From Nostoc desertorum CM1-VF14 (GTDB lineage: Bacteria; Cyanobacteriota; Cyanobacteriia; Cyanobacteriales; Nostocaceae), in assembly GCA_019359245.1 (NCBI GenBank), contig JAHHHR010000023.1:49216-113215 (forward strand): a stretch of 64,000 nucleotides of DNA. The letters run 5' to 3'. The notes beneath the pieces were generated by a model. The model was not told the origin of the DNA. It did no database searches and saw only the letters and a list, made by a program, of their open reading frames with translations. Made by a program: the position numbers and the translations under genes. This document shows positions 46,305 to 55,038 of this stretch, piece by piece (within the stretch, counting starts at the first letter, position 1; every line of letters begins with the position of its first letter).

Positions 46305-46703
46305 TTAATATGATTTCCCATCGCTGCCAAAGTATTCCCTATAGCTGTAAATTTTGTCTCCACGCACATCAAAAGAAACTGCTACCCGATTTTTGTAAGG
46401 CTTTCCGAATAAGAGTCCCTCATCCCGAAACTCAAAGACAGCTGTTGTTTCATTACTAGTAACACGGTCTAGACTAGTCAGGTTCAAACCAGGATTGAAG
46501 GATTCAGAAACGTACTCGAAAAATTCTCTAGCTCGCTCTTTTCCCACATTTAAACCGTGGAATTTACCCATTGGAAACCAAAGGGTAAAATCTTCTGTGA
46601 GCATATTTAATAATGGTTCCCACTCTCCTGTCGCCAAACCATGCGTCAGGTTCTCAAATGCCTGCCGAGCAACTTTTAGAGTATTTTCTGAATCTTGTGT
46701 CAT
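46305..46703 (-). CDS. SnoaL-like (NTF2 fold) protein
   Basis: 132 residues with the cone-shaped NTF2/SnoaL pattern: VARQAFENLTHGLATGEWEP, LLNMLTEDFTLWFP, REFFEYVSESF, AVFEFRDEG and the closing strands VSFDVRGDKIYSYREYF. Such proteins are small isomerases, cyclases, hydrolases or ligand binders; the activity cannot be assigned. It is 38 bp downstream of the MDR reductase on the same strand, likely one transcript. Confidence 0.82.
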   Translation of the reverse strand: MTQDSENTLKVARQAFENLTHGLATGEWEPLLNMLTEDFTLWFPMGKFHGLNVGKERAREFFEYVSESFNPGLNLTSLDRVTSNETTAVFEFRDEGLLFGKPYKNRVAVSFDVRGDKIYSYREYFGSDGKSY

Positions 46704-46741
46704 TCTTACCCCTGACTAGATATAGATTAATACCGTGTTAC

Positions 46742-47749
46742 TTAAAACCTGACAACTACTTTGCCACAATTCTGACCACTGAGGAGATATTCTACAGCGT
46801 TGGGTATAGATTTTATGCCTTGAAACTGTTTTGGGTCAACGGCAACTTTGAGTTTGTGTGTGTAGAACAGGTTTAAGATGCGATCGCGTCCCTCTGCCAT
46901 ATACTCCTTATAATGAGGCATGAGAAAGCCTCTAACAGAAGCAGCTTTCCAAAACAGTTGGTGGTAAATGCGTGGTTGTGTAATCTGTTGCAACTCTTTT
47001 GCGTATTCGGAGATAAAACCAACCACTACTAAGCGTCCCCGGACTGCCAAGTTTTCAACGCAAGTATCAAATACTGCTTTGCCTACACATTCAAAAATTA
47101 AATTAATGCCATTGGAGTATTCTTGCTTGAGGACTTGATTGAGGTTTTCTGTGCGATAGTTGATAATGCGATCGCACCCTAATTCCCTTAGTAAATCTGC
47201 CTTCGCTTCAGAACTACAAGTACCAATGACATGATTACCAGCTAGCTTTGCCAATTGCACCGCAATATGACCAGTTCCCCCTGCTGCTGCTGTTACTAAA
47301 ACCACTTCATTACTTTTCATCTCCCCCACTTGTTCTAATGCAACCAAAGCTGATACACCTGTAGGCATTAGTGTTAGCAACTCTGGTGTTGCTTCTTGTG
47401 CCTTCACCACTAAGTTTGCATCAATAACCTGATATTCTCGATAACCACCACCACGTGCTGTAGTTATGACAGCATCACCTATTTGAAAATCTTTAACATT
47501 TTCACCCATAGCAACAACTTTTCCCACCGCTTCCACTCCTAAATCAAAGGGAGGAATTAAGTTAACATAGGGAACATCACCACGGCAAAGCAAGGTGTCA
47601 AAGCCACCATTAACCCCAGCAAACTTGTTTTGAATTAAAAGTTCATTAGCAGTAGGTTGGGTAAAAGGAATTTCGACAATTTCAACAGCAGATTTAAAAT
47701 CTTGGTTAAGTTGCTTTGCTATTAACTTTTTGTAACTTTTTACATTCAT
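46742..47749 (-). CDS. MDR-family NADPH:quinone oxidoreductase-like protein
   Basis: 335 residues from ATG 47749. GroES-like N-terminal domain (LIQNKFAGVNGGFDTLLCRG), then Rossmann NADPH-binding AAAGGTGHIAVQLAKLAG and CDRIINYRTENL. It lacks the catalytic zinc ligands of alcohol dehydrogenases, as expected for QOR/PIG3-like enzymes, which reduce quinones or alpha,beta-unsaturated carbonyls. A longer frame to 47845 passes through a dispersed palindrome and is rejected. Likely downstream in one operon with the hydroxylase-like gene. Confidence 0.88.
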   Translation of the reverse strand: MNVKSYKKLIAKQLNQDFKSAVEIVEIPFTQPTANELLIQNKFAGVNGGFDTLLCRGDVPYVNLIPPFDLGVEAVGKVVAMGENVKDFQIGDAVITTARGGGYREYQVIDANLVVKAQEATPELLTLMPTGVSALVALEQVGEMKSNEVVLVTAAAGGTGHIAVQLAKLAGNHVIGTCSSEAKADLLRELGCDRIINYRTENLNQVLKQEYSNGINLIFECVGKAVFDTCVENLAVRGRLVVVGFISEYAKELQQITQPRIYHQLFWKAASVRGFLMPHYKEYMAEGRDRILNLFYTHKLKVAVDPKQFQGIKSIPNAVEYLLSGQNCGKVVVRF

Positions 47750-47805
47750 TGATATAAGTAAATTGGCGCAAAGATTTAAAGCTACGTTGAGAATTTCAAA
47801 TGTAG

Positions 47806-47833
47806 GGTGCGTTATGCTTTCAGTTAACGCACC
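47806..47833. repeat. GGTGCGTTA...TAACGCACC palindrome, second copy
   Basis: Same 9-bp stem as at 9063-9088. It lies between the hydroxylase-like gene and the MDR gene. Confidence 0.7.
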
Positions 47834-47857
47834 ATCAACAATCAAAAGTGCATTATA

Positions 47858-48658
47858 CTAAGCTTTTAAGGCTTTATTCCACTCTAATTGATGAGCTAAA
47901 CCATATTTGATAAAATCTTCTTCTTTAGCTTTGTCGCTTTTACCAAAAACGCCTAAGCTATAAGGATTATCTTGCATACGTTGTGTAACTTGCTCTTTTT
48001 CAAATCCGATAACTTCATCTCTAGGTTTATCGGGTTTAAAAAAGTCTACAACCAAAACAGTTCTATCATAATTGGTGTAATTATGTGGACAGTGTGGATA
48101 ACTATGATCCAAAACCATGAATTTCCCTTCATGCCAATAAAGTTGATCGTGACATATTTTCATAGCCACATCCCCCTCTGGCACGATTAATCCTAGATAC
48201 CCACGATTCATATGAGGATTATAGTTCACATGTAGCTTGATATCCAAGCCAGGATGGAATGTACCATAATACACGTTTCTGATAATCCCATCATCAAGAT
48301 AATTTACTGTTTCTATAACTTTCGCCAAGTTTGGGAAATATTTCTCTCTTAATGCAAGTGCTTTTTGTGATGCAGCATCTGATCCATAATCAGGATATTG
48401 TATTTGATACGTTTGAATATATTGTTCAATAAACAAACCTTGAAATAAAATACCAAAAGCACTGTATTTTGCATCACCCTTGGTTTTAATCGTTTGACTT
48501 TTAGGCCCCAGAATATCGTAAGTGAGTTTTAACTCCTCATGAGATGCATTATTGATAAAGCTTGTAAACTCATCTCTAATCACTTGCCAGCTATCTTGAA
48601 AACTATTGAGAAAATAAAATTGCTTTGGGTCTATATGATACTCATTAAAATGTTCCAT
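47858..48658 (-). CDS. Aspartyl/asparaginyl beta-hydroxylase-like Fe(II)/2-oxoglutarate enzyme
   Basis: 266 residues. The C-terminal two thirds show the family core: YGTFHPGLDIKLHVNYNPHM (iron ligand His143), GYLGLIVPEGDVAMKI, EGKFMVLDHSYPHC (second His189) and DRTVLVVDFFKP, with Arg199 for 2-oxoglutarate. Homologues hydroxylate Asp/Asn side chains or small amino-acid-like substrates. A soluble protein with strong Shine-Dalgarno AGGAGA. Divergent from the dihydropyrimidinase-like gene across a region with a dyad, and possibly leading MDR and SnoaL genes. Confidence 0.82.
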   Translation of the reverse strand: MEHFNEYHIDPKQFYFLNSFQDSWQVIRDEFTSFINNASHEELKLTYDILGPKSQTIKTKGDAKYSAFGILFQGLFIEQYIQTYQIQYPDYGSDAASQKALALREKYFPNLAKVIETVNYLDDGIIRNVYYGTFHPGLDIKLHVNYNPHMNRGYLGLIVPEGDVAMKICHDQLYWHEGKFMVLDHSYPHCPHNYTNYDRTVLVVDFFKPDKPRDEVIGFEKEQVTQRMQDNPYSLGVFGKSDKAKEEDFIKYGLAHQLEWNKALKA

Positions 48659-48782
48659 TGTCTTTTCTCCTGAAGATGAACTTATAAAAAACCGTTATAT
48701 AATGATGGAATTTGGTTTTCGTCCCGATTGGATGTTGGAATTTCTGACTAAACTAAGGCACTCATTTATCAGTAGCTAAAAA

Positions 48783-48814
48783 ACAAGTATCCAGAGTTCT
48801 GGATCTGAACTTGT
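48783..48814. promoter_or_regulatory. Candidate operator dyad between divergent genes
   Basis: ATCCAGA-GT-TCTGGAT (48789-48804) is a 7-bp inverted repeat with 2-nt centre, flanked by ACAAGT (48783-48788) and ACTTGT (48809-48814), making a nested, nearly symmetric site. It lies mid-way in the 249-bp divergent spacer. No regulator gene is next to it. Confidence 0.5.
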
Positions 48815-48907
48815 ACAATGGTTCAATGGAATAATATCATCTGTGTTCATATCCTTTTTGAACATTAAAATTTTGGGTTATGTACTCATTTTAGTGGGAG
48901 GTCTACT

Positions 48908-50386
48908 GTGTCTGAAACTCCTGTATTAGATCAAATTATCAAAAATGTGCGGGTAGTTCGTCCCCATAAGGATGCAATCGAACTACTTGATTTAGGCATT
49001 AAAGATGGAAAATTTGCTCAGATTGCCCCTAATATTAGCCCAGACACAGGTAAGGAAGTATTTGATGGCAAAAGCCTGTTAGGCTTTCCTGGAGTCGTAG
49101 ATGCCCATATGCACATAGGTATCTACCAACCTCTCGACAAAGATGCTGTAACTGAAACCAAAGCAGCCGCAATGGGAGGCGTGACTACTAGCTTAAATTA
49201 CATCCGTACAGGGCAGTATTATCTTAACAAAGGCGGCTCCTACCGCGATTTTTTTCCAGAGGTGTTGGCGTTATCCGCAGGTAATTTTTTTGTAGATTAC
49301 AGCTATCACATCGCACCTATAGCTAGCCAGCATATCGACGAAATACCTCTATTGTTTGAAGAACACGGTGTATCTTCGTTTAAAATATTCATGTTTTATG
49401 GCGGCTATGGGTTGCATGGTTTGTCAGACCAGCAAAACCTCTTTTTGATGATTAATAAAGAGGAACGGTACGACTTTGCCCATTTTGAATTTATTATGCG
49501 TGGTCTAACTCGCTTGATGGAAGCACATCCAGAAGCGCGAGATACTATCAGCTTGAGTTTGCATTGCGAAGTTGCAGAAATTCTCAACGCCTATACCAAA
49601 ATAGTTGAAAACGATTCTAGCCTAAGCGGACTACACGCTTACAGTGCCGCACGTCCACCTCACTCCGAAGGTTTAGCAATTTGCATTGCTTCTTATTTGG
49701 CGCATGAGACTAACTGTGCAAATATCAATTTGTTGCACCTGAGTTCGCGTAAAGCAATGGAAGCGGCTTTAGCTATGCAAACTGCTTTTCCTCATATCAA
49801 CTTTCGGCGAGAAGTGACTGTCGGACATTTGCTATTAGATGTTGATACCCCGACAGCTACTTGGGCAAAAGTCAACCCTCCTATTCGTCCCCGTGCCGAT
49901 GTGGAATACTTGTGGCAAGCAGTACTTAATAATCAAGTAGATTGGATAGTTAGCGACCATGCTTGCTGTTCTGCTGAACAAAAAAGAAGTGCTAAAGACC
50001 CAAATAATATTTGGTTAGCAAAATCTGGTTTTGGTGGTACAGAATATTTACTTTCTGGTGTATTTAGTGAAGGTAGCAAGCGGGGGATGTCTTACAACCA
50101 GATGGCTAAGTTACTATCTTGGAACCCATCGCGGCGCTTTGGTTTGTTAGAAAAAGGTGATATTGCTATTGGTTATGATGCTGATTTAGTGCTGGTAGAT
50201 CCCAATGAAAGCTTTGTGGTACGTGCTGCTGAGTCGGAATCGCAACAAGGCTATACACCCTTTGAAGGAGCCGAGTTAACCGGACGGGTGAAGAGTACCT
50301 TTTTGCGGGGAAATCTGATTTATAACAAAGGACAAGTTCTAGGTTCACCTACTGGACGTTATTTAAAACGCTCTCACTATTCGTAA
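48908..50386 (+). CDS. Dihydropyrimidinase/hydantoinase-like amidohydrolase
   Basis: 492 residues, TIM-barrel metal hydrolase. Metal ligands: DAHMH (His67, His69), the Lys expected to be carbamylated (Lys159 in SFKIFMFYGGYG), LHCE, LLHLSSRKA and SDHACC. The group opens cyclic amides such as dihydropyrimidines and hydantoins, and includes allantoinases; the substrate is not assignable here. The start is GTG 48908 preceded by GGGAGG. Divergent from the hydroxylase-like gene. Confidence 0.87.
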   Translation: MSETPVLDQIIKNVRVVRPHKDAIELLDLGIKDGKFAQIAPNISPDTGKEVFDGKSLLGFPGVVDAHMHIGIYQPLDKDAVTETKAAAMGGVTTSLNYIRTGQYYLNKGGSYRDFFPEVLALSAGNFFVDYSYHIAPIASQHIDEIPLLFEEHGVSSFKIFMFYGGYGLHGLSDQQNLFLMINKEERYDFAHFEFIMRGLTRLMEAHPEARDTISLSLHCEVAEILNAYTKIVENDSSLSGLHAYSAARPPHSEGLAICIASYLAHETNCANINLLHLSSRKAMEAALAMQTAFPHINFRREVTVGHLLLDVDTPTATWAKVNPPIRPRADVEYLWQAVLNNQVDWIVSDHACCSAEQKRSAKDPNNIWLAKSGFGGTEYLLSGVFSEGSKRGMSYNQMAKLLSWNPSRRFGLLEKGDIAIGYDADLVLVDPNESFVVRAAESESQQGYTPFEGAELTGRVKSTFLRGNLIYNKGQVLGSPTGRYLKRSHYS

Positions 50387-50469
50387 GCACACAATAATTG
50401 AGGTGAAAAATACTGTAGAAGACTCCGGTTTTTTATGATCGCTTAACATTTAACATAGTTGCTACTAGG

Positions 50470-50721
50470 GGAATACTGTTTCTGTCTACCCTGTAGCCAC
50501 TTCCGTCTTCCCTGTAAGAGCTTCTGCCTTCACGTTTCGGTGTTACGCGCAGTCTGTAGCAACTTCCGTCTTCCCTGTAAGAGCTTCCGTCTTTACATTT
50601 CCGTGTTACGCGCAGGCTGTAGCAACTTCTGCCTTCCCTGTAGCAACTTCCGTCTTCACGTTTCCGTGTTACGCGCAGTCTGTAGCGATTTCTGCCTTCA
50701 CGTTTCGGTGTTACGCGCAGA
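50470..50721. repeat. Tandem 21-bp module array, family B
   Basis: Eleven consecutive units of exactly 21 bp from 50491 to 50721, plus a degenerate one before. Types alternate: CTGTAGCAACTTCCGTCTTC, CTGTAAGAGCTTCCGTCTTT and CGTTTCGGTGTTACGCGCAG. The order suggests a 63-bp superunit. A 94-codon plus frame across it only reads the repeat. Downstream of the amidohydrolase stop and upstream (by position) of the ABM gene end. Confidence 0.85.
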
Positions 50722-50745
50722 CAGCCGCTACATTTTGATCTAAAA

Positions 50746-51207
50746 TTATTTGCGCTCGTCTAGCATGACATCAAAGTGTTTAACTGTAGTTTCTGGTTTT
50801 ATCAGATATTCTTTATCTCTAGGAAGAAATCTGACTTTTTCAATATCGTTACCAGCAAACTTGCGAATTGCATCCCGTGATTCCCAGTAAGAGATAACAG
50901 TAAATTCTGTATTATTTCCATCAGTGCGGCGAAGTACTTGCACTCCCAAATTACCAGGAATCGACTCAATTTTTTTAATTCCAGCTTCTATCAAATAAGC
51001 ATAGTATTCATCTGCTTTTGATGTTAGGGTTGTACCATGCCAAATACGTGCTATTACTTTCTTGGATTGGGTAGTAGCAGGATTATTTGGCATAGGTTGT
51101 GCTGAAATTGTAAGAATTTCAACTCGTGCAAAAGAAGGCAGTGGCAAAATCAAAGCTGAAACCGTCAATCCACAAAGAATACCAAAAAAATTACTTGGTC
51201 TAATCAT
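50746..51207 (-). CDS. Exported ABM-domain (antibiotic biosynthesis monooxygenase fold) protein
   Basis: 153 residues. The signal peptide (FFGILCGLTVSALILPLPSFA) is followed by an ABM-type ferredoxin-like domain: VIARIWHGTTLTSKADEYYA, GNLGVQVLRRTDGNNTEFTV, ISYWESRDAI. ABM proteins act as cofactor-free monooxygenases, haem-degrading enzymes or unknown binders. Export is uncommon for the group. ATG 51207 overlaps the TAA of the bicupin gene (TAATG), so translation is probably coupled. Confidence 0.82.
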   Translation of the reverse strand: MIRPSNFFGILCGLTVSALILPLPSFARVEILTISAQPMPNNPATTQSKKVIARIWHGTTLTSKADEYYAYLIEAGIKKIESIPGNLGVQVLRRTDGNNTEFTVISYWESRDAIRKFAGNDIEKVRFLPRDKEYLIKPETTVKHFDVMLDERK

Positions 51208-52118
51208 TAGGTATCTCCAGGTGCATATGACAATACTGTACCTAATTTTGATAAATCCCTATCAACTCGGATAAAGAATAAGCTGCCATCATCAGTTTTT
51301 TGTCTAGGAATAGTGGTAAAGCTGGGAGAATATAAGCAGTGGTCTTTTCCAAAGCGGTAATCTCCTATGTCAAAGAATCCAGCTAAACAATATCCCTCTT
51401 CGTTATAAGATTGTATTTCTAGATACTTTCCATCATAATGTGGCAATACAGAAAGCAACCATGCCCCACCACCATTAGCATCTTTTCTCAGCCACTTCTT
51501 ACTTGCTTGTACAAATTGAACTGTATCTGTCTTACCCCACGGTAGTAATTTGCTATCTAATGCTGGGATAAATTCATGTAACCTAGTATCTGGATGATTA
51601 TTTAGTTCATTTTTATATTTAAGAAAACCGTTCTCCATCCAGAGGATTTCAACTTCTTCATTGCCTAGCACTTTCCAAGGGCCTACTCTCACTCCTGCGG
51701 GGACAAAGGAGTAGCCATGCTTGTTTAATTGCCACTCACCTAATTGAATTGCACCCCTGAGTACAAAAATCTCTAAATCGCCAGTAAAGAAGCCAGAAGG
51801 TGCTTCAAATTGAGGTGGTAAAATTACTTTTGAAGTGGATGCACCACAGTCATGCCATGTAAGCGATCGCTTACTACCAAATGCTACATTATCTGGCATT
51901 CCATTCACTCGCCAACCGTGTTCTTCTGGTAGGGTATTTGTATCAAAGAATTGGTATTGGCGAGGTACATACTCTTTGGAGATCGCTGTACGCCTTCCCG
52001 ATAGGTTCATGCGCCCTCTGCCGTCTCCACCCCAATCCTCTTTTACAGATGCTACGTGCAAAAAGTCATCAGTTTGGTTTTCTTCTGCGGAATTAAAATT
52101 TATATTTTCTTCGCCCAC
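51207..52118 (-). CDS. Bicupin (DUF4437-like) protein
   Basis: 303 residues, two cupin domains. The first contains EAPSGFFTGDLEIFVLRGAI and HGYSFVPAGVRVGPW; the second contains EIQSYNEEGYCLAGFFDIG. A GTG start at 52118 is used with AGGAGA upstream; no better ATG is in frame until residue 37. Cupins of this sort are dioxygenase- or isomerase-like or sugar-binding. It overlaps the exported ABM gene by one base, implying a joint function. Confidence 0.72.
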   Translation of the reverse strand: MGEENINFNSAEENQTDDFLHVASVKEDWGGDGRGRMNLSGRRTAISKEYVPRQYQFFDTNTLPEEHGWRVNGMPDNVAFGSKRSLTWHDCGASTSKVILPPQFEAPSGFFTGDLEIFVLRGAIQLGEWQLNKHGYSFVPAGVRVGPWKVLGNEEVEILWMENGFLKYKNELNNHPDTRLHEFIPALDSKLLPWGKTDTVQFVQASKKWLRKDANGGGAWLLSVLPHYDGKYLEIQSYNEEGYCLAGFFDIGDYRFGKDHCLYSPSFTTIPRQKTDDGSLFFIRVDRDLSKLGTVLSYAPGDT

Positions 52119-52218
52119 AACTTCGCATTCTCCTAGTTATATGCTTCTCTTTAGGCATCCAAATTTATTTTGCGTTGACTGGATTTTCCTGCAAAAATTA
52201 AATTGTTAATTTAGCAAA

Positions 52219-52518
52219 TTACCTTTTTTGTGCTATATTCTGTAGCCATTCAATTAGGGGTCTTAAGGTTCCTGGCAATGCTGCTTCACTGACAGTCACC
52301 GTATGCTGCTTACCGTTATCTTCTACTGTTAACTTATACTGAAAGCGATCGCTCTGAGGATTTGGCGAGGTAATGTGTTCAGGTAGGCTAAATAAATCAG
52401 CAACTTCCACCAGTCGGATAAGTGTGCTGGCTTCATTTGGCAAGAGAGTGTCTGTATCAACGGTTGTTTTCTTGGTAATCCCAGCAAAGCCGCCTGTGCG
52501 TTCAAAGGATATCCGCAT
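52219..52518 (-). CDS. Emfourin-like protealysin inhibitor
   Basis: 99 residues from ATG 52518: ISFERTGGFAGITKKTTVDT, SLPEHITSPNPQSDRFQYKL and EDNGKQHTVTVSEAALPGTL. This pattern matches emfourin, the specific inhibitor of protealysin-type M4 proteases encoded beside them in Serratia and many other bacteria. The protease gene lies 178 bp upstream on the same strand, as expected for the pair. The frame extends to 52602, but residues before Met29 do not fit the family. Confidence 0.85.
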   Translation of the reverse strand: MRISFERTGGFAGITKKTTVDTDTLLPNEASTLIRLVEVADLFSLPEHITSPNPQSDRFQYKLTVEDNGKQHTVTVSEAALPGTLRPLIEWLQNIAQKR

Positions 52519-52696
52519 TGTTTTGCTCTCAGTTGTGCTATTTAGTTGGGATAAATGCTTAAACCGAGAGATAATAGTTCTCGGTTCCCAGTTTACCAAC
52601 AATAAACAACAGATTTATCAGTCTTAAGTGTTGAGTGAGGCAGTGTTGTAAGGTATTGACTATTTATTCCTAACTCCTCACTCTTAACTCCTAACT

Positions 52697-53776
52697 CTAA
52701 ATAACTCCTACCTTTTGCCAAGCATTCTGCACAGCTTTTTGCTCATGACTGTCATTACCGTAGAGTTCACCAGCTACTTGAATGGTGACGTTGGCAGCTT
52801 TTTTGAAATCTGCTTTGGCACGCAAGCGATCGCGTAAAGCTATGTACCAGATTTTACCAACTGTTTCCCAAGCATAGCCACCAATCTCAACAGCCGCTAG
52901 ATAAAAGGCATGGTTAGGAATTCCTGAATTGATATGAACCCCAGCGTTATCTTCAACACCAGTATATTTATCTTTCATATGACCTGGTTGAGGATCTTTA
53001 CCCAATACTGGGTCATCGTATGCTGTTCCCGGTGCCTTCAAGGAGCGGAGGGCAACACCTTTAACAGTTGGTACTAAAAGACCTTCACCAATCAGCCAGT
53101 CTGCCTCTTGTGCAGTCTGATTTTTGGTCTTTTGTTTTACCAGAGAACCAAAGACATCAGAAAAGGATTCATTTAGTGTCCCAGGTTCGCCATAATACTG
53201 TAAACCCGCTTCATACTGAGTTATACCATGAACTAATTCATGCCCAATCACATCAATTGACTTTGTGAAGCATTGAAACATTTCTCCATCGCCATCACCA
53301 TAAACCATTTGGTCGCCGTTCCAAAAGGCGTTGTCATATTTAACGCCATAATGCACGGTGGAGTCTAAACGTAGCCCTTTGTCGTCAATCGAATTGCGAT
53401 CGAATATCTCATAAAATAATTCATAAGTAGCACCAGCAGCATCGTAGGCTTCATTAACTGCTGTATCACTGCTAGGAGGATCTCCCTCAGCGCGCACTAG
53501 TGTACCAGGAAGTTGCTGGCCATGTTTTGCATCGTAGATGGTACGGCGCATTTCACCCGGAGAAGGTGCAAATGAGACAGAACCTATGACATCTCTTCGT
53601 CCACGAAACTGTGCCGAAACATTTAATGTCTGAAAAGCCCAACTACGCTGCTGGGGATTGCCATTCACCACGACATTTTCCAGCATATGGGGCGGAATAA
53701 TACAACAAATAGGGCATCTAGAGTCAAGTGGATGCTCATATTTGAACCGGGCTGATTTCTTTTTATTTCGAGCCAT
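52697..53776 (-). CDS. Protealysin-like M4 (thermolysin family) metallopeptidase
   Basis: 359 residues. No signal peptide. The short protealysin-type propeptide region contains CPICCIIPPHMLENVV (PPHML motif). Catalytic zinc site HELVH (179-183), third ligand Glu203 in GTLNESFSDV, and the substrate-binding His in DNAGVHINSGIPNHAF. Protealysins cleave actin and other host proteins in Serratia; in free-living bacteria their role is unclear. Much shorter propeptide than classical thermolysin. Paired with the emfourin-like inhibitor. Confidence 0.94.
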   Translation of the reverse strand: MARNKKKSARFKYEHPLDSRCPICCIIPPHMLENVVVNGNPQQRSWAFQTLNVSAQFRGRRDVIGSVSFAPSPGEMRRTIYDAKHGQQLPGTLVRAEGDPPSSDTAVNEAYDAAGATYELFYEIFDRNSIDDKGLRLDSTVHYGVKYDNAFWNGDQMVYGDGDGEMFQCFTKSIDVIGHELVHGITQYEAGLQYYGEPGTLNESFSDVFGSLVKQKTKNQTAQEADWLIGEGLLVPTVKGVALRSLKAPGTAYDDPVLGKDPQPGHMKDKYTGVEDNAGVHINSGIPNHAFYLAAVEIGGYAWETVGKIWYIALRDRLRAKADFKKAANVTIQVAGELYGNDSHEQKAVQNAWQKVGVI

Positions 53777-54194
53777 CCAAGATATTCTCCTTTTGAAACT
53801 AATTTATGGCAAATAGTGGCTTTAACTCCACCTTTGAAACGAGCAAAAAAACGAATTCAAATAGCATATTCCTGGCTTGCTTTCTGAATAAGATTTTCTA
53901 CTCTGTATTTTCAGATAGGTCTATAGAGGATTGATAGTACCCTCACGGGTACTTCTAATGTAAGTAAAAATATTGCATAAAACACAAAACAAGCTTATAT
54001 ATCGCAAGTTTCAGTCAAAATCCTTGTGTTAGTTAGCAAAACCTCCTTTATAGACTTAATGCGTTTATATATTAATTCTCATCAAGAGAAATCATGTCAT
54101 TTATTGCTGTTTTGTTACTATCAAGCTGTTAATGCTATAAATACCCATTGGAAACAGGTAAATCCCAAATCCAAGCATTCAAAAGCTAAAATTT
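53777..54194. other. Intergenic region, no gene seen
   Basis: AT-rich spacer. A 76-codon plus frame (54026-54256) overlaps the end of the methyltransferase on the opposite strand and lacks features. Confidence 0.5.
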
Positions 54195-54911
54195 TCACAG
54201 CCAGCCACCAAACACCGCTAGACCATAATATTTCCAAGGGACTGCAACTATCTTAAATCCAGCTTTGCTTAACATTTGTAAATGAGCATCTAAGCTAGCT
54301 AGCTGGTCTTGACCGGAGTAACCTTGAGTGCTAGTTGTACCAAGCTTCGCGCGAATATCTGTTAAATTAGTTCCCTGTTGAACTGACCATTCCTCTCGTG
54401 CCGCCTTATAAACTTCTGCTAAGGCTGGTGATTCCGGTAAAATCGGGTCTGCATCCCAAAAACAGCCGTCTTTACTGAGGCTAGCAGTAATTCGCTCAAA
54501 TAACTTCAATTTCATCTCGTCCTGGAGATGGTGAATTGCCAAGGATGAGACACAAGCATCAAATCCGCTACCAATATCTAACTTCTCTGGATTATCTGCC
54601 CAGTCACCAAAGTCTGCTTGTATACCAGTCCAGTGTTTTTCATATCCTGCTGCTGTGAGTTTATCTTGGGCAAATTGCAGCATTCGAGGTGAATAATCTA
54701 GGGCGATTACTTGGGCATCTGGACAACGGTTAAGTATTTTTAGACTAAGTTCGCCTGTACCACAACCTAATTCTAAAATACGCCGACTTGTGGAAGGCAC
54801 ACAACGGGTAATCACTTCCAACATCTCATCGTATCTCGGTAACAGTTGGCGGATACCAGTGTCAAAATCAGCAGTATTGGCAAATACCTCTCCAGGAAAT
54901 AGCTGTTGCAT
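54195..54911 (-). CDS. Class I SAM-dependent methyltransferase
   Basis: 238 residues with the SAM-binding motif ILELGCGTGELSLKIL, the acidic motif II VIALDYSPRML and CVSSLAIHHLQDEMKLKLF, typical of small-molecule methyltransferases (methyltransf_25/11 type). The acceptor is unknown. It is separated by 127 bp from the histidine kinase on the same strand. Confidence 0.88.
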   Translation of the reverse strand: MQQLFPGEVFANTADFDTGIRQLLPRYDEMLEVITRCVPSTSRRILELGCGTGELSLKILNRCPDAQVIALDYSPRMLQFAQDKLTAAGYEKHWTGIQADFGDWADNPEKLDIGSGFDACVSSLAIHHLQDEMKLKLFERITASLSKDGCFWDADPILPESPALAEVYKAAREEWSVQQGTNLTDIRAKLGTTSTQGYSGQDQLASLDAHLQMLSKAGFKIVAVPWKYYGLAVFGGWL

Positions 54912-55038
54912 AGTGATTTAGAACAAATAAGCTGTTACGTATTTAACTTGAACATTTACATGAAGGCTGATGACCGATGACTCTTTAGCTGAGAATAAAT
55001 TGAATAGAACTTAAAAGCTAACTGTTTTTGTTCTCAGA

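Noticed and set aside
47750..47845. Upstream extension of the MDR reductase
   Set aside because: It runs through the GGTGCGTTA palindrome; ATG 47749 fits the family start.
50459..50743. 94-codon plus-strand frame
   Set aside because: It consists entirely of the 21-bp array and has no gene-like start or composition.
54026..54256. 76-codon plus frame
   Set aside because: Overlaps the 3' end of the methyltransferase on the other strand and shows no coding features.
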